The notes below the pieces were generated by a model that saw only the letters and a program-made list of their open reading frames with translations, did no database searches and had not been told where the DNA came from. Shown piece after piece: positions 14,868 to 22,737 of a stretch of 36,980 bases of DNA. The translations under genes and the position numbers were made by a program. How positions within the stretch are numbered: position 1 is the first letter of the stretch; the number at the start of each line of letters is the position of its first letter. This DNA comes from an uncultured Eubacteriales bacterium (lineage in GTDB: Bacteria; Bacillota; Clostridia; Tissierellales; Peptoniphilaceae): assembly GCA_900539225.1 (NCBI GenBank), contig UQBO01000014.1:1-36980 (forward strand), given 5' to 3'.

Positions 14868-15660
14868 AATTCTTTAACTCCTCTATCATTTGATCATTAT
14901 TATCAAAAAAGTCAACGCCCAAAGCATTAGCGACTCTAACGCACATAGGCAGCTCTTGATTAGCACGCTTGATGACATCCTCATCCTTGAAAATCTCATA
15001 CTTAGTGCCTTCTTTGATAATCTTAGCGTCTTTAACAACGTAGATGTAGTCCGCCATTTCATAGCAAAATTCCATATCGTGAGTAGATATTAGAAGCGAG
15101 CTATTCTTGGCAATACCCGCAATAGTCTTTTTAAGTATGCCAATGGAGACAGGGTCAAGGCCAGCAGTCGGCTCATCCATGAGGATGTAATTCGCACCCA
15201 AGGCGATGGCTGAAGCGATGGCAACCCTCTTTTTTTGTCCGTAACTTAAGAAGTGAACCGGCATATCCTTTAGTTCGTATGCATTGGCGCTTCTCAAGGC
15301 CTTATCAACCCTTTCCTTGACAGTATTTTCGTCATAACCAAGGTTTCTAAGCGTAAAAGCAGTGTCGTCAAAAACATTCGAGTAAAAGATTTGATTATCT
15401 GGGTCTTGAAAGACCATAGTCACGTTTTTTCTGTAATTCAAAAGACTTTTCTTGTCGTAGCGAAGCTCTTCGCCATCGACAACTATATCTCCTTTGTCCT
15501 TTTTAAGTAAACCAAGGATGTTTTTGAATAAAGTAGTCTTTCCCGCACCATTCTCCCCTATAATCATGGTGATGGCGCCGTTATTAGTTGAAAGACTTAT
15601 TCCATCTAAAACTTTTTTTCCACTTTCATAAGTATATTCTAAATTTTTAACTTCTAACAT
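14848..15660 (-). CDS. cbiO: Cobalt ECF transporter ATPase
   Basis: This is a 270-residue ABC ATPase of the energy-coupling-factor type. It has Walker A GENGAGKTT (residues 35-43), Q-loop VFQDPDNQIF, signature LSYGQKKR, Walker B YILMDEP and an H-loop in STHD. The Q-loop with its DNQIF/L extension is typical of CbiO/EcfA proteins. It is in the classical order after cbiM, cbiN and cbiQ and four bases from cbiQ, so it powers cobalt uptake. The precorrin-2 dehydrogenase gene overlaps its 3' end. Confidence 0.95.
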   Translation of the reverse strand: MLEVKNLEYTYESGKKVLDGISLSTNNGAITMIIGENGAGKTTLFKNILGLLKKDKGDIVVDGEELRYDKKSLLNYRKNVTMVFQDPDNQIFYSNVFDDTAFTLRNLGYDENTVKERVDKALRSANAYELKDMPVHFLSYGQKKRVAIASAIALGANYILMDEPTAGLDPVSIGILKKTIAGIAKNSSLLISTHDMEFCYEMADYIYVVKDAKIIKEGTKYEIFKDEDVIKRANQELPMCVRVANALGVDFFDNNDQMIEELKNYAKHSS

Positions 15661-15664
15661 ATAA

Positions 15665-16345
15665 TCACCTAACTGGGAACTCTCCGTCGTAAAGCTTGAT
15701 ATTTAGCGCATTTATCATCTCTTCATTCCTCTTCATTATCCCCAAAACCATGTTCTCAATAAAAATCTTAATTGATTTAAATGAAGTCTTGGTATTGATA
15801 AAGCCAAACTTTATCTCAAGCGAATTGATATTGGTCTGAGCCTCTTCAATCATTATGAAGATAAATCGATAAATCAGCATAAACAGCTCGATAAAGACAT
15901 TTGGAAGATGCATGGTCTTAAAAACTTTTATTATGTCGACCATGGGTGTCGTTACACTTAGGAAGATGACCGAAGAGGTCGCCGCAAGAGATCTCATGAA
16001 AACCTTGAGAAATAGCATCTCTTGCCCCTCAATCACTCCAAAGTAGCCGCCAAAAATCTTTAGAGAGTAGGAAAAATGATTTTCCTTTGAAAAACCTATA
16101 ACCAAAAATATCGTCCCCAATAAAATGAATATTATAGGAACTTTGATAAAGGATATGACGTTTCTCAATTTAAACTTTGCCAGAGTGAGCTCCAGAATTA
16201 TTATTAATACAAATATGGATAAATTTACGTATATATTGTCTAGTCCTATGGCCAAAACAAGCATAATTAGGGCGAATAAAAACTTGTATCCCGCCTTAAT
16301 ATGCCTTAAGCCGTTCGTATAGGCAAACTGATCGATGAGTAGCAA
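15665..16345 (-). CDS. cbiQ: Cobalt ECF transporter T component
   Basis: This is a 226-residue membrane protein with about five to six hydrophobic segments and the charged cytoplasmic region near residues 130-170 that contains the family's coupling helices (ATPase contact). The start is a TTG at 16345, preceded by AAAGGAG at about nine bases; no ATG lies nearby, and the N-terminal LLIDQFAYTNGLR fits CbiQ proteins. It couples the CbiO ATPase to the CbiM/CbiN substrate-binding module. The gene lies 15 bases after cbiN. Confidence 0.92.
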   Translation of the reverse strand: MLLIDQFAYTNGLRHIKAGYKFLFALIMLVLAIGLDNIYVNLSIFVLIIILELTLAKFKLRNVISFIKVPIIFILLGTIFLVIGFSKENHFSYSLKIFGGYFGVIEGQEMLFLKVFMRSLAATSSVIFLSVTTPMVDIIKVFKTMHLPNVFIELFMLIYRFIFIMIEEAQTNINSLEIKFGFINTKTSFKSIKIFIENMVLGIMKRNEEMINALNIKLYDGEFPVR

Positions 16346-16360
16346 TCTTTTTTAGCTCCT

Positions 16361-16651
16361 TTATTTGCTTTCTTTTTTGCTTGCAGCGCCCTTCCAGCTG
16401 CCAATGATGTAGCCTATAGCTCCAGCACCGATAGCTGCTTGAAGGCCAAATAATAAGGACTCGATTTCACCCGAAGGTGGTTCCCATAGGGATTCGAACC
16501 AAGGTTCATAATCAGGGTTTAAAGCTTCGATTTCTTCGCTTGCTGCGTCGTCCGCTCCACCATATTCCCCTTGAACAAAGATTAATGGCGTAACAACTAA
16601 TAAAATCGCTAGGATAATTAATATCCAGTTAGTCTTTTTAGATTCCTTCAT
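16361..16651 (-). CDS. cbiN: Cobalt transporter accessory subunit
   Basis: This is a 96-residue protein with two membrane segments (residues about 8-25 and 65-85) around an extracytoplasmic loop. The loop is acidic with the NPDYEPWFESLWEPPSGEIESLLFG pattern characteristic of CbiN. CbiN is needed for metal insertion into CbiM. I choose the ATG at 16651, which has GAGGGGG about nine bases upstream and overlaps cbiM by 14 bases; a GTG at 16669 would include the ribosome binding site in the coding sequence. Confidence 0.93.
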   Translation of the reverse strand: MKESKKTNWILIILAILLVVTPLIFVQGEYGGADDAASEEIEALNPDYEPWFESLWEPPSGEIESLLFGLQAAIGAGAIGYIIGSWKGAASKKESK

Positions 16652-17348
16652 TTTTAAGTACCCCCTCACCTTTGTATCTTACCATAAGGTTAACAACTAC
16701 AACAGTTAATAAGCCTTCAACTATCGCGATAGGTACTTGAGTAACAGCAAATATCGATAAGAACTTGCCTAGAGCCGCACCAAAGCCTATGCCTTCGTGA
16801 TAAACTATAGCAAGTTGAGTCGCAGTGATAACGTAAGTGAATAAGTCACCAAGTGTTGCTGCTAAAAATACTGCCACGCTTCTGTTTTTGTTTTTTAGTA
16901 ATTGATAGATGGCAAAAGCTAAGAAAGGTCCAGCTATAGCCATAGAGAAAGTATTAGCACCTAAAGTAGTTAAACCACCATGAGCTAATAACAATGCTTG
17001 GAATAGTAAAACAATTAAACCTAAAACAGATGTTTGAAGTGGTCCAAATAGTATAGCACCTAGACCAGTACCTGTTGGGTGTGAGCAACTACCTACTACT
17101 GAAGGGATCTTCATAGCAGATAATACGAAGATGAAGCCACCTGCAAGCGCAAGTAGAACCTTCTTTTCGTTTGAATCAGAGCCTTTTGCAATTTTTCTAA
17201 TACCAAGTATGATAAATGGTAGTGATATTAGTCCCCAGATTATGCACCATTCTTTAGGAAGGTAACCTTCCATGATGTGCATTGCGTAAGCGTCTGCGGA
17301 TAATAAAATTAGCGAAAGACCCATGAGAATGAAATTTTTCTTCCTCAT
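16638..17348 (-). CDS. cbiM: Cobalt ECF transporter substrate-binding membrane protein
   Basis: This is a 236-residue CbiM with a cleavable N-terminal signal ending AYA, after which the mature protein begins MHIMEGYLP. In this family the free Met-His end chelates the metal, so cleavage is functionally important. The second metal motif, CSHPTGTGLG, is present near residue 85. About seven membrane segments follow. The ATG has AAAAGGAGG upstream. It is the first gene after the cobalamin riboswitch, as expected for cobalt uptake repressed when B12 is plentiful. Confidence 0.96.
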   Translation of the reverse strand: MRKKNFILMGLSLILLSADAYAMHIMEGYLPKEWCIIWGLISLPFIILGIRKIAKGSDSNEKKVLLALAGGFIFVLSAMKIPSVVGSCSHPTGTGLGAILFGPLQTSVLGLIVLLFQALLLAHGGLTTLGANTFSMAIAGPFLAFAIYQLLKNKNRSVAVFLAATLGDLFTYVITATQLAIVYHEGIGFGAALGKFLSIFAVTQVPIAIVEGLLTVVVVNLMVRYKGEGVLKNEGI

Positions 17349-17399
17349 AAATTATTCCTCCTTTTATTTTCCTACGCAAAGACTCCTTTTAAAAATCAG

Positions 17400-17578
17400 A
17401 TTGATTTAGAAAAGAACCTCTCTTTGCCGAAGGTATTTCTTGATAGAGTAAGGTTTTCCGGCTAGCGCTTTAAGCCCTTGTAAACGCCTTCCCATTATTA
17501 AACGAATAACAGTGACATAAGTGTTTACTCAGTATGCGCCAACGGCAGCGGCGACTGCGTTTTTTAAACTTCCCTTAA
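17400..17578 (-). promoter_or_regulatory. Cobalamin (B12) riboswitch
   Basis: On the minus strand the conserved pieces occur in the expected order: GGGAAG near 17569-17574, GTCACTG (17510-17516), GGGAAGGC (17487-17493), and a B12 box reading AGCCGGAAAACC (17452-17463), about 100 bases before cbiM. The family controls cobalt transport and cobalamin genes and turns them off when adenosylcobalamin is bound. The boundaries given are approximate. Confidence 0.88.
17408..17455 (-). terminator. Possible riboswitch expression-platform hairpin
   Basis: AACCT/AGGTT (17451-17455 with 17415-17419) plus CTCT/AGAG (17445-17448 with 17420-17423) form an imperfect stem on the minus strand, followed by CTTTTCT. 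Its outer arm uses the last bases of the B12 box, so aptamer and hairpin may be mutually exclusive. Whether it is a terminator or an antiterminator is not settled by the sequence. Confidence 0.4.
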
Positions 17579-17592
17579 ACAATATCAATATA

Positions 17593-17621
17593 ATTATATC
17601 ACTACAGATTGTAAAATGCAA
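17593..17621 (-). promoter_or_regulatory. Sigma-70-type promoter of the cobalt/tetrapyrrole operon
   Basis: TTGCAT (17616-17621) and TATAAT (17593-17598) on the minus strand are 17 bases apart. The predicted start near 17586 is right at the beginning of the riboswitch, giving a leader of about 240 bases before cbiM. Confidence 0.85.
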
Positions 17622-17672
17622 GGCAATAAGCACATATAAAACAATCTATATAATTATAGTAGATGGACTTTT

Positions 17673-17702
17673 ATAAAAAAAGAAAGAGTGGCATCGAGCC
17701 AC
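17673..17702 (-). terminator. Terminator of the small secreted protein gene
   Basis: GTGGC/GCCAC (17688-17692 and 17698-17702) with a five-base loop is followed on the minus strand by a pyrimidine tract ending in seven T. It begins 24 bases after the stop at 17726. The stem is short but the T tract is good. Confidence 0.65.
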
Positions 17703-17725
17703 CCCTTCTTCGTACGAATCAATAT

Positions 17726-18094
17726 TTACTTCTTTCTACTAACTGTTCCAGCGTATGTTACTAAAGTATCCTTAGTTCCATCTGCATAAGTTACTACAGA
17801 TGTTCTTGCAACTCTAAGTGTTCCAGCGTAAAATTCATCTTCATAATAGTATGTGTTATTGAACTTAGCTCCAAAAGGAACTGCTAAGCTTACTACTACA
17901 GTTTTTGTTTCACCGCCTGGCATAGGTCCCATCACTTCATAATTAAGACCTCTCTTTTGATTAGTAATAGAGTTAACTAGGACATCATAGTTGGCACCGT
18001 CGTGGTGATGCTTCATGCTTGCTGCATTAGCTGGGCTAATAACTGCGCTTAGTAGAAGCAATACAGTCATGACAATGGCTAGTGACTTCTTCAT
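17726..18094 (-). CDS. Small secreted protein with N-terminal histidine cluster
   Basis: This 122-residue protein has a standard signal peptide (MKKSLAIVMTVLLLLSAVIS...ANA). The mature protein starts ASMKHHHDG, a three-histidine cluster close to the new N-terminus that could bind a metal ion. The rest is mostly beta-rich, with repeated Thr/Val stretches and PFGAKFNNTYYYEDEFYAGT. I do not recognise the family. It has its own AGGGGAGGTG site, terminator and a long dyad upstream. It sits between a zinc-type SmtB regulator gene (18234) and the riboswitch-controlled cobalt operon. A metal-related role is a context-based guess only. Confidence 0.75.
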   Translation of the reverse strand: MKKSLAIVMTVLLLLSAVISPANAASMKHHHDGANYDVLVNSITNQKRGLNYEVMGPMPGGETKTVVVSLAVPFGAKFNNTYYYEDEFYAGTLRVARTSVVTYADGTKDTLVTYAGTVSRKK

Positions 18095-18126
18095 ACTTTC
18101 ACCTCCCCTTGTGTAGACAGTAATTA

Positions 18127-18166
18127 CTATCTTTACTATAGTATATCAGATATATAGTAAAGATAG
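18127..18166 (-). promoter_or_regulatory. Large dyad upstream of the small secreted protein gene
   Basis: CTATCTTTACTATA (18127-18140) and TATAGTAAAGATAG (18153-18166) are perfect 14-bp inverted repeats. The stem can be extended inward by four more pairs past a 3-base bulge, leaving a 1-base loop. It ends about 33 bases before the start codon, where a promoter should be, but no good -35/-10 pair is visible. An operator or regulated leader is likely. Confidence 0.6.
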
Positions 18167-18197
18167 AGTAACAAAAGAGTAACAGTTTGTATGAGGC

Positions 18198-18228
18198 ATA
18201 AAAAATCTGCCACCAAATAGTGACAGAT
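18198..18228 (-). terminator. Terminator of the metG-tatD-rnmV-rsmA-smtB operon
   Basis: ATCTGCCAC (18205-18213) pairs with GTGACAGAT (18220-18228) with one G-T wobble and a six-base loop. On the minus strand it is followed by TTTTTTAT. It lies just downstream of the ArsR/SmtB stop at 18234. Confidence 0.85.
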
Positions 18229-18233
18229 AATAT

Positions 18234-18578
18234 CTATTGAACTTTTTCTTTTGCGTGCTCCAAGCCTTGCTTATACAGCATCAAAACGTGCTCGTCATCA
18301 AGTGAGTATATCAGTGCCTTGCCATCTCTCTCGTACTTAACTAGGCCAAGGTTTCTTAATATTCTTAAGTGGTGACTAACAAGTGGCTGTGTCATGTTTA
18401 GCGCGTATGAAAGGTCTGTAACGCACATCTCGCTTAGGCTTAGCGCATGTATGATTTGTATTCTTGAAGGCTCGCTAAGCGCTTTCATAATGTCTGCAAG
18501 TTTCTCAACTATCTTATAGTCGATGACATCGTTTTTTATTACGTCTAAGTCTTCTTGACTTAATTCTCTATTTTCCAT
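18234..18578 (-). CDS. ArsR/SmtB-family metal sensor with an alpha-5 zinc-site motif
   Basis: This is a 114-residue winged-helix repressor. The helix-turn-helix is TDLSYALNMTQPLVSHHLRIL (residues about 54-74). The alpha-3 motif of ArsR-type sensors is degenerate (EMCVTDL, one cysteine only). The last helix has D95-x-H97-x10-H108-x2-E111, exactly the alpha-5 motif of the SmtB/CzrA zinc or cobalt/zinc sensors. A de-repressing Zn(II)-type sensor is therefore the best reading. The ATG has GGAGGGAG upstream and overlaps the rsmA 3' end by 11 bases. No efflux pump gene lies next to it; the nearest possible target is the secreted protein behind the dyad at 18127-18166. Confidence 0.9.
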   Translation of the reverse strand: MENRELSQEDLDVIKNDVIDYKIVEKLADIMKALSEPSRIQIIHALSLSEMCVTDLSYALNMTQPLVSHHLRILRNLGLVKYERDGKALIYSLDDEHVLMLYKQGLEHAKEKVQ

Positions 18579-19428
18579 AATCTCCCTCCAAGTCTCTCGT
18601 TATGCTTACAAAGTCATCAAAGCTTAGCTCCTCTGCCCTTGCATTTTCACCTTTGCCAATGGCCTCAAGCGCTGCCACTGTATCCTTTTTATCTATACCC
18701 ACTTCGCTATTAAATAAAGCGTTCGCAAGTGTTTTTCTTCTCTTCATAAAAGCTGCTCTAATTATCTTTAAGAATAGCTCTTCGTTTGCCAAATCTTTTT
18801 TCTTCTTTTTTATATATAGTACTGCTGAATCAACTTTTGGTTTTGGATAAAAGCAGTCCTTTGACACGTTAAATGCAATGCGCGCATCGCCATAGGCCCT
18901 CGTGAAGACTGATATGCTGCCGTAGTCCTTTGATTTTTCATCGGCTACTATCCTTTCAGCGACTTCTTTTTGCACCATAACTGTGATTGAATCAATATCT
19001 AGCTTTGATTCAAGTAAAAATGTGAGTATGGGTGTCGTCACGTAGTATGGCAGATTGGCGCATACTTTAAATGATCCGCCTGTCAAAGCCTTAATCTCCT
19101 CTTCAGTGGCGTCCATAAAGTCTTTGTAAATTACTTCTACATTATCATGCTCGCCAAGTGTTTCCTTGTGTATCTCTCTAAGTGATTCATCAAGTTCAAA
19201 GGCTATAACCTTTTTCGCATGTTTTGCAAGCTCTTCGGTCAAAGTTCCTATGCCGGGACCTATCTCCATAACTGTAGTTTCCTTTGTGATGCTGCTTTCC
19301 TCAGCTATTTTCCTAATTATATTGCCATCAATCAAAAAGTTTTGTCCAAGCGCTTTTTTAAATTCAAAGCCGAAGTCCTCTTGCAGCTCTTTGAGTCTTG
19401 CTATGCTATATAAACCCTTTTCAGTCAA
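18568..19428 (-). CDS. rsmA: 16S rRNA dimethyladenosine transferase
   Basis: This is the KsgA/RsmA enzyme that dimethylates the two adjacent adenines near the 3' end of 16S rRNA during 30S assembly. At 286 residues it has a normal length. SAM motif I is MEIGPGIGTLTEEL (about 54-67), the catalytic motif is NLPYYVTTPI near residue 124, and the FKKALGQNFLID opening is typical. The start is a TTG at 19428 that overlaps the rnmV stop by eight bases; GGAGG lies upstream at a somewhat long spacing. No ATG is available upstream of the conserved N-terminus. The rnmV-rsmA pairing is a conserved Bacillota gene order. Confidence 0.95.
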   Translation of the reverse strand: MTEKGLYSIARLKELQEDFGFEFKKALGQNFLIDGNIIRKIAEESSITKETTVMEIGPGIGTLTEELAKHAKKVIAFELDESLREIHKETLGEHDNVEVIYKDFMDATEEEIKALTGGSFKVCANLPYYVTTPILTFLLESKLDIDSITVMVQKEVAERIVADEKSKDYGSISVFTRAYGDARIAFNVSKDCFYPKPKVDSAVLYIKKKKKDLANEELFLKIIRAAFMKRRKTLANALFNSEVGIDKKDTVAALEAIGKGENARAEELSFDDFVSITRDLEGDYGK

Positions 19429-19954
19429 TTTTCTTCATAGCCTCCTCAAAATCTTCTCTCGAAATTTGATAATAGTTTAGTGCGTCGAGCATCTTTTTTG
19501 CGTTTGAATTAGATATTTTTAGTAGGCTTGCAAGTTTTTCGCGTCTCTCCTTAGAACCGTCTGCGCCTAATAGGCCTGTCTCATACAAATCTTTCGTTGT
19601 ATATAGTACAGTCCTCTCCTCAGTTGAGGCTCTTGCGTTCATCAAGGCATCAATAATTGCTTCCTTCGAAGCGTTTTCAACGCCTATATCATCTTTCTTA
19701 ATCGCATCTGACTGCTTTAGATAAGCGTTTTTACAGCCCTTGACATTTTCGTTAATGGTGCGTCTAATCATCTTGCCAGCATAATCAGGGTCGGTAAAGA
19801 CAATGACTCCCCTCGTTTTAACAGCCTTCTTAAGCTCATCGAAGAGCGTCTTTTTTATTTTATAGCCATGTGTCGCGACGATGTCGGCATCTACAGCGTT
19901 TTTGATCTGAGCGATGTCGTCCATGCCCTCAACAACTATGAGTTCTTTAATCAT
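19421..19954 (-). CDS. rnmV: Ribonuclease M5 (5S rRNA maturation)
   Basis: This is a 177-residue Toprim nuclease. The Toprim glutamate is in VVEGMDD near residue 9 and the acidic pair is in FTDPDYAGKMIR (about 54-65; most homologues read FTDPD.PGE.IR). It trims 5S rRNA precursor. The ATG has GGAGTG upstream and overlaps the tatD stop by eight bases. Its place between tatD and rsmA matches the usual Bacillota order. Confidence 0.95.
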   Translation of the reverse strand: MIKELIVVEGMDDIAQIKNAVDADIVATHGYKIKKTLFDELKKAVKTRGVIVFTDPDYAGKMIRRTINENVKGCKNAYLKQSDAIKKDDIGVENASKEAIIDALMNARASTEERTVLYTTKDLYETGLLGADGSKERREKLASLLKISNSNAKKMLDALNYYQISREDFEEAMKKID

Positions 19955-20717
19955 TTTTCACTCCAAAAAATTCAAATGCGTTCTTCTTTGTAGCTTCAAG
20001 CACTTCTTCTACGCTAATGCCCTTGATCTCAGCAAGTTTTTCTGCAACCAAGATAACTTTTCTCGGATCATTTCTCTTGCCTCTATATGGCACTGGCGTC
20101 ATATATGGTGAGTCTGTCTCTATAAGTAAATCATCTAGAGATACCTCTTTTGCTACGTCTACCGTGTTTTTTGCATTTTTAAAAGTTAGTGCTCCTCCTA
20201 AAGCTAGTTTGTAGCCTAATTTTAAAAATTTTCTCGCCATCTCTATGGATCCTGTATAGCAGTGGATGAGAACTTTCATGCCTTGAGCATATTTTTCAAG
20301 TATCTCGTAAGTTTCTTCCATCGCCTCACGCGTGTGAATAACGATGGGCACGTCCATTTCCCTAGCTAAATCTATCTGGTCAATAAAAACTTTTCTTTGT
20401 ACATCTCTTGGCGAAAAATCATAGTGATAGTCAAGACCGATCTCGCCTATCGCCATAACTTTATCCTTTTTTAATAGCTCTTTGAGTGCCTCGCGCGTTT
20501 CAGCTGTGTAATCCTTTGCCTCATGAGGATGCACGCCTACAACTGCGTAGACGTAATCGTATTTTTTAGCAAGTTCATAGCTTGAGTAGCTAGTCTTAAG
20601 GTCAGATGCTATATTGAAAAAATAGTTTCCGCCAGCTAATATATCGGCTATGACTTCGTCTCTGTCCTCATCAAAGGCTTCGTCGTCAAGATGGGCGTGT
20701 GAATCAACGAATATCAT
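19947..20717 (-). CDS. tatD: TatD-family metal-dependent deoxyribonuclease
   Basis: This is a 256-residue TIM-barrel amidohydrolase-fold nuclease. The metal ligands are visible in DSHAHLDD at the N-terminus, IGEIGLDYHYD, VIHTREA, HCYTGS and ETDSPYMTP. Family members act in DNA repair or quality control as 3'-5' exonucleases. The ATG overlaps the metG stop by one base. It belongs to the metG-tatD-rnmV-rsmA cluster. Confidence 0.95.
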   Translation of the reverse strand: MIFVDSHAHLDDEAFDEDRDEVIADILAGGNYFFNIASDLKTSYSSYELAKKYDYVYAVVGVHPHEAKDYTAETREALKELLKKDKVMAIGEIGLDYHYDFSPRDVQRKVFIDQIDLAREMDVPIVIHTREAMEETYEILEKYAQGMKVLIHCYTGSIEMARKFLKLGYKLALGGALTFKNAKNTVDVAKEVSLDDLLIETDSPYMTPVPYRGKRNDPRKVILVAEKLAEIKGISVEEVLEATKKNAFEFFGVKND

Positions 20718-22654
20718 TACGCAATCACTGAGCCACTTGGCATATCTTCAAGCGATGTAACTAGTGATAGGTCATCGCCGTTTTCACAAGCAAGTATCAT
20801 GCCTTGAGACTCAACGCCTCTAAGCTTTCTAGGCTTTAAGTTGCATACAACGACAACCTTCTTACCTGTGATGTCCTCAGGCTTGTACCACTTTTTGATG
20901 CCGCTAACTATAGTTCTTGTCTCGTCACCAATCTTGACAGTGTTAATCAAAAGCTTGTCAGCCTCAGGATGTTCCTTCGAATCAATAATTTCACCTAATC
21001 TTAGATCAAGCTTAGCAAAGTCATCATATTCTATAGCTGGTTTAGCATCAGCGTACTCTGCCTTTGCCTTGCTATCTTTTTCTTCTCTCGATTTAATTAA
21101 ATTTGCGTTTTCACTAAGTAGTCTCTCTACTTCTTTTTCAACGTCAAGTCTTGGGAATAGCGTATCTATCTTCTTTACAGTATATTTGTCAATTAAACCG
21201 AATTCATCGCTTTCTTCATATTTCATCTCTTCACTTAAGCCAAGTGCTTCCCTAATCTTCTTAGCAGTATCAGGGATGAATGGGCTTAGTAAAACAGATG
21301 AAATTCTTAATGCTTCAAGTAAATTATATATGATAGTTTCAAGTCTTTCCTTGTGTTCGTCATCATTTAAAGTCCATGGGCATGTTTCGTCGATGTATTT
21401 ATTGGACCTTCTGATTAGCTTAAAGACTTCATCTATGGCAACCGATAGGTTAAGGTGCTCCATCTTTTCATCAAGAACAGCCTTTCGTGTTAGAGCCACA
21501 TCTATTAAGTCCTTATCAAATTCATCAGTAGATGCTTTTTTATTAACAGTTCCGCCAAAGTACTTTTCAGCCATAGCAATAGTTCTTGAAACCAAGTTAC
21601 CAAGGTCATTTGCAAGGTCAGAATTAACTCTTTCCATAAACTTTTTGCTTTGGAAGTTACCATCGCTGCCGAAGTTAAACTCTCTTAAAACGTAGTACTT
21701 AAGCGCATCTCTGCCATATAGCTTAACTATTGGCTCAGGGTAGATGACATTGCCTTTACTCTTACTCATCTTGTCACTTTCAAAAAGTATCCAGCCGTGG
21801 CCAAAGACTTTCTTTGGTAGTGGAAGGTCTAGAGCCATTAACAAAGCTGGCCAAATAATTACGTGGAAACGTAAAATGTCCTTACCAACTAAGTGAATAT
21901 CAGCTGGCCAAAGCTTTTCGAATTTTTCATCGTCTTGTAAATAACCTGCCGCGTCAATGTATGACGACAAAGCGTCTATCCATACGTAAACAACGTGCTT
22001 TGGATCGAATGGCACTTGAACGCCCCAGTCGAAGGATGTTCTTGAAACGCATAGGTCTTGAAGGCCGTCCTTGAAGAAGTTATTGATCATCTCAGTCTTT
22101 TTAGACTCAGGCTCAATAAATTCAGGATGCTCTTCGTAATATTTTAAAAGTCTGTCCTTGTAATTGCTTAGTCTGAAGAAATACGCTTCTTCATGAGCTG
22201 GATGCACTTCTCTGCCGCAGTCAGGGCACTTGCCGTCAACAAGTTGAGACTCAGTCCAGAACGACTCACATGGAGTGCAGTAAAGTCCTTTGTACTCGCC
22301 CTTGTAGATGTCGCCTTGCTCGTAAAGCCTTGTAAATATCTTCTTAACCATCTCATCATGAGACTCATCCGAAGTTCTGATATACTTATCATATCTTATG
22401 TCAAGTAAGTCCCATAGCTTATATATTTGTTCATTAATCTTTGTAACGAATTCCAATGGAGTAACGCCAGCCTTTTCAGCATTCTTTTGGATTTTCTCGC
22501 CGTGTTCGTCGGAGCCTGTAACAAAATATACATCCATGCCTTGAAGCTCTTTGTACCTCTTAAGCATGTCCGCAACTATAGTCGTATACGTGTTTCCTAT
22601 GTGTAAGTAACCACTTGGATAATAAATTGGTGTACTTAAATAATATTTTTCCAT
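20717..22654 (-). CDS. metG: Methionyl-tRNA synthetase with C-terminal tRNA-binding domain
   Basis: This 645-residue enzyme charges initiator and elongator tRNA-Met. It has the HIGN motif (18-21) and KMSKS (295-299), and a four-cysteine zinc knuckle at C126/C129 and C143/C146. A C-terminal EMAP/Trbp111-like domain occupies roughly the last 105 residues (DFAKLDLRLGEI...GMILAC). The start is the ATG at 22654 with GAGGAG upstream. An in-frame upstream ATG at 22705 lies within the promoter and cannot be transcribed from it. The leader is only about 15 bases, with no T-box or S-box. Confidence 0.96.
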   Translation of the reverse strand: MEKYYLSTPIYYPSGYLHIGNTYTTIVADMLKRYKELQGMDVYFVTGSDEHGEKIQKNAEKAGVTPLEFVTKINEQIYKLWDLLDIRYDKYIRTSDESHDEMVKKIFTRLYEQGDIYKGEYKGLYCTPCESFWTESQLVDGKCPDCGREVHPAHEEAYFFRLSNYKDRLLKYYEEHPEFIEPESKKTEMINNFFKDGLQDLCVSRTSFDWGVQVPFDPKHVVYVWIDALSSYIDAAGYLQDDEKFEKLWPADIHLVGKDILRFHVIIWPALLMALDLPLPKKVFGHGWILFESDKMSKSKGNVIYPEPIVKLYGRDALKYYVLREFNFGSDGNFQSKKFMERVNSDLANDLGNLVSRTIAMAEKYFGGTVNKKASTDEFDKDLIDVALTRKAVLDEKMEHLNLSVAIDEVFKLIRRSNKYIDETCPWTLNDDEHKERLETIIYNLLEALRISSVLLSPFIPDTAKKIREALGLSEEMKYEESDEFGLIDKYTVKKIDTLFPRLDVEKEVERLLSENANLIKSREEKDSKAKAEYADAKPAIEYDDFAKLDLRLGEIIDSKEHPEADKLLINTVKIGDETRTIVSGIKKWYKPEDITGKKVVVVCNLKPRKLRGVESQGMILACENGDDLSLVTSLEDMPSGSVIA

Positions 22655-22676
22655 CTTATCAACTCCTCTTCCCATA

Positions 22677-22705
22677 ATTATAGCATAAAGAGACAAAAAA
22701 ATCAA
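22677..22705 (-). promoter_or_regulatory. Sigma-70-type promoter of metG
   Basis: TTGATT (22700-22705) and TATAAT (22677-22682) on the minus strand are 17 bases apart. The -35 box is part of the right half of the upstream operon's terminator. Confidence 0.85.
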
Positions 22706-22730
22706 AGACCGTTTATATGTAGTCTTTGAT
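22695..22730 (-). terminator. Terminator of the ABC exporter operon
   Basis: ATCAAAGAC (22701-22709) pairs perfectly with GTCTTTGAT (22722-22730), followed on the minus strand by seven T (complement of 22695-22701). It lies just after the ABC gene stop at 22738. Confidence 0.9.
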
Positions 22731-22737
22731 TGATTTA

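Noticed and set aside
20841..21695. 284-codon plus-strand reading frame opposite metG
   Set aside because: It is antisense to a clear methionyl-tRNA synthetase, is dominated by Ser/Leu from complementary codons, and lacks a convincing start site.
22454..22705. Longer metG start at 22705
   Set aside because: That ATG lies in the -35 region of the promoter; the ATG at 22654 has a good ribosome binding site and the conserved N-terminus.
22655..22737. T-box or S-box leader for metG
   Set aside because: The predicted leader is only about 15 bases, too short for either element.
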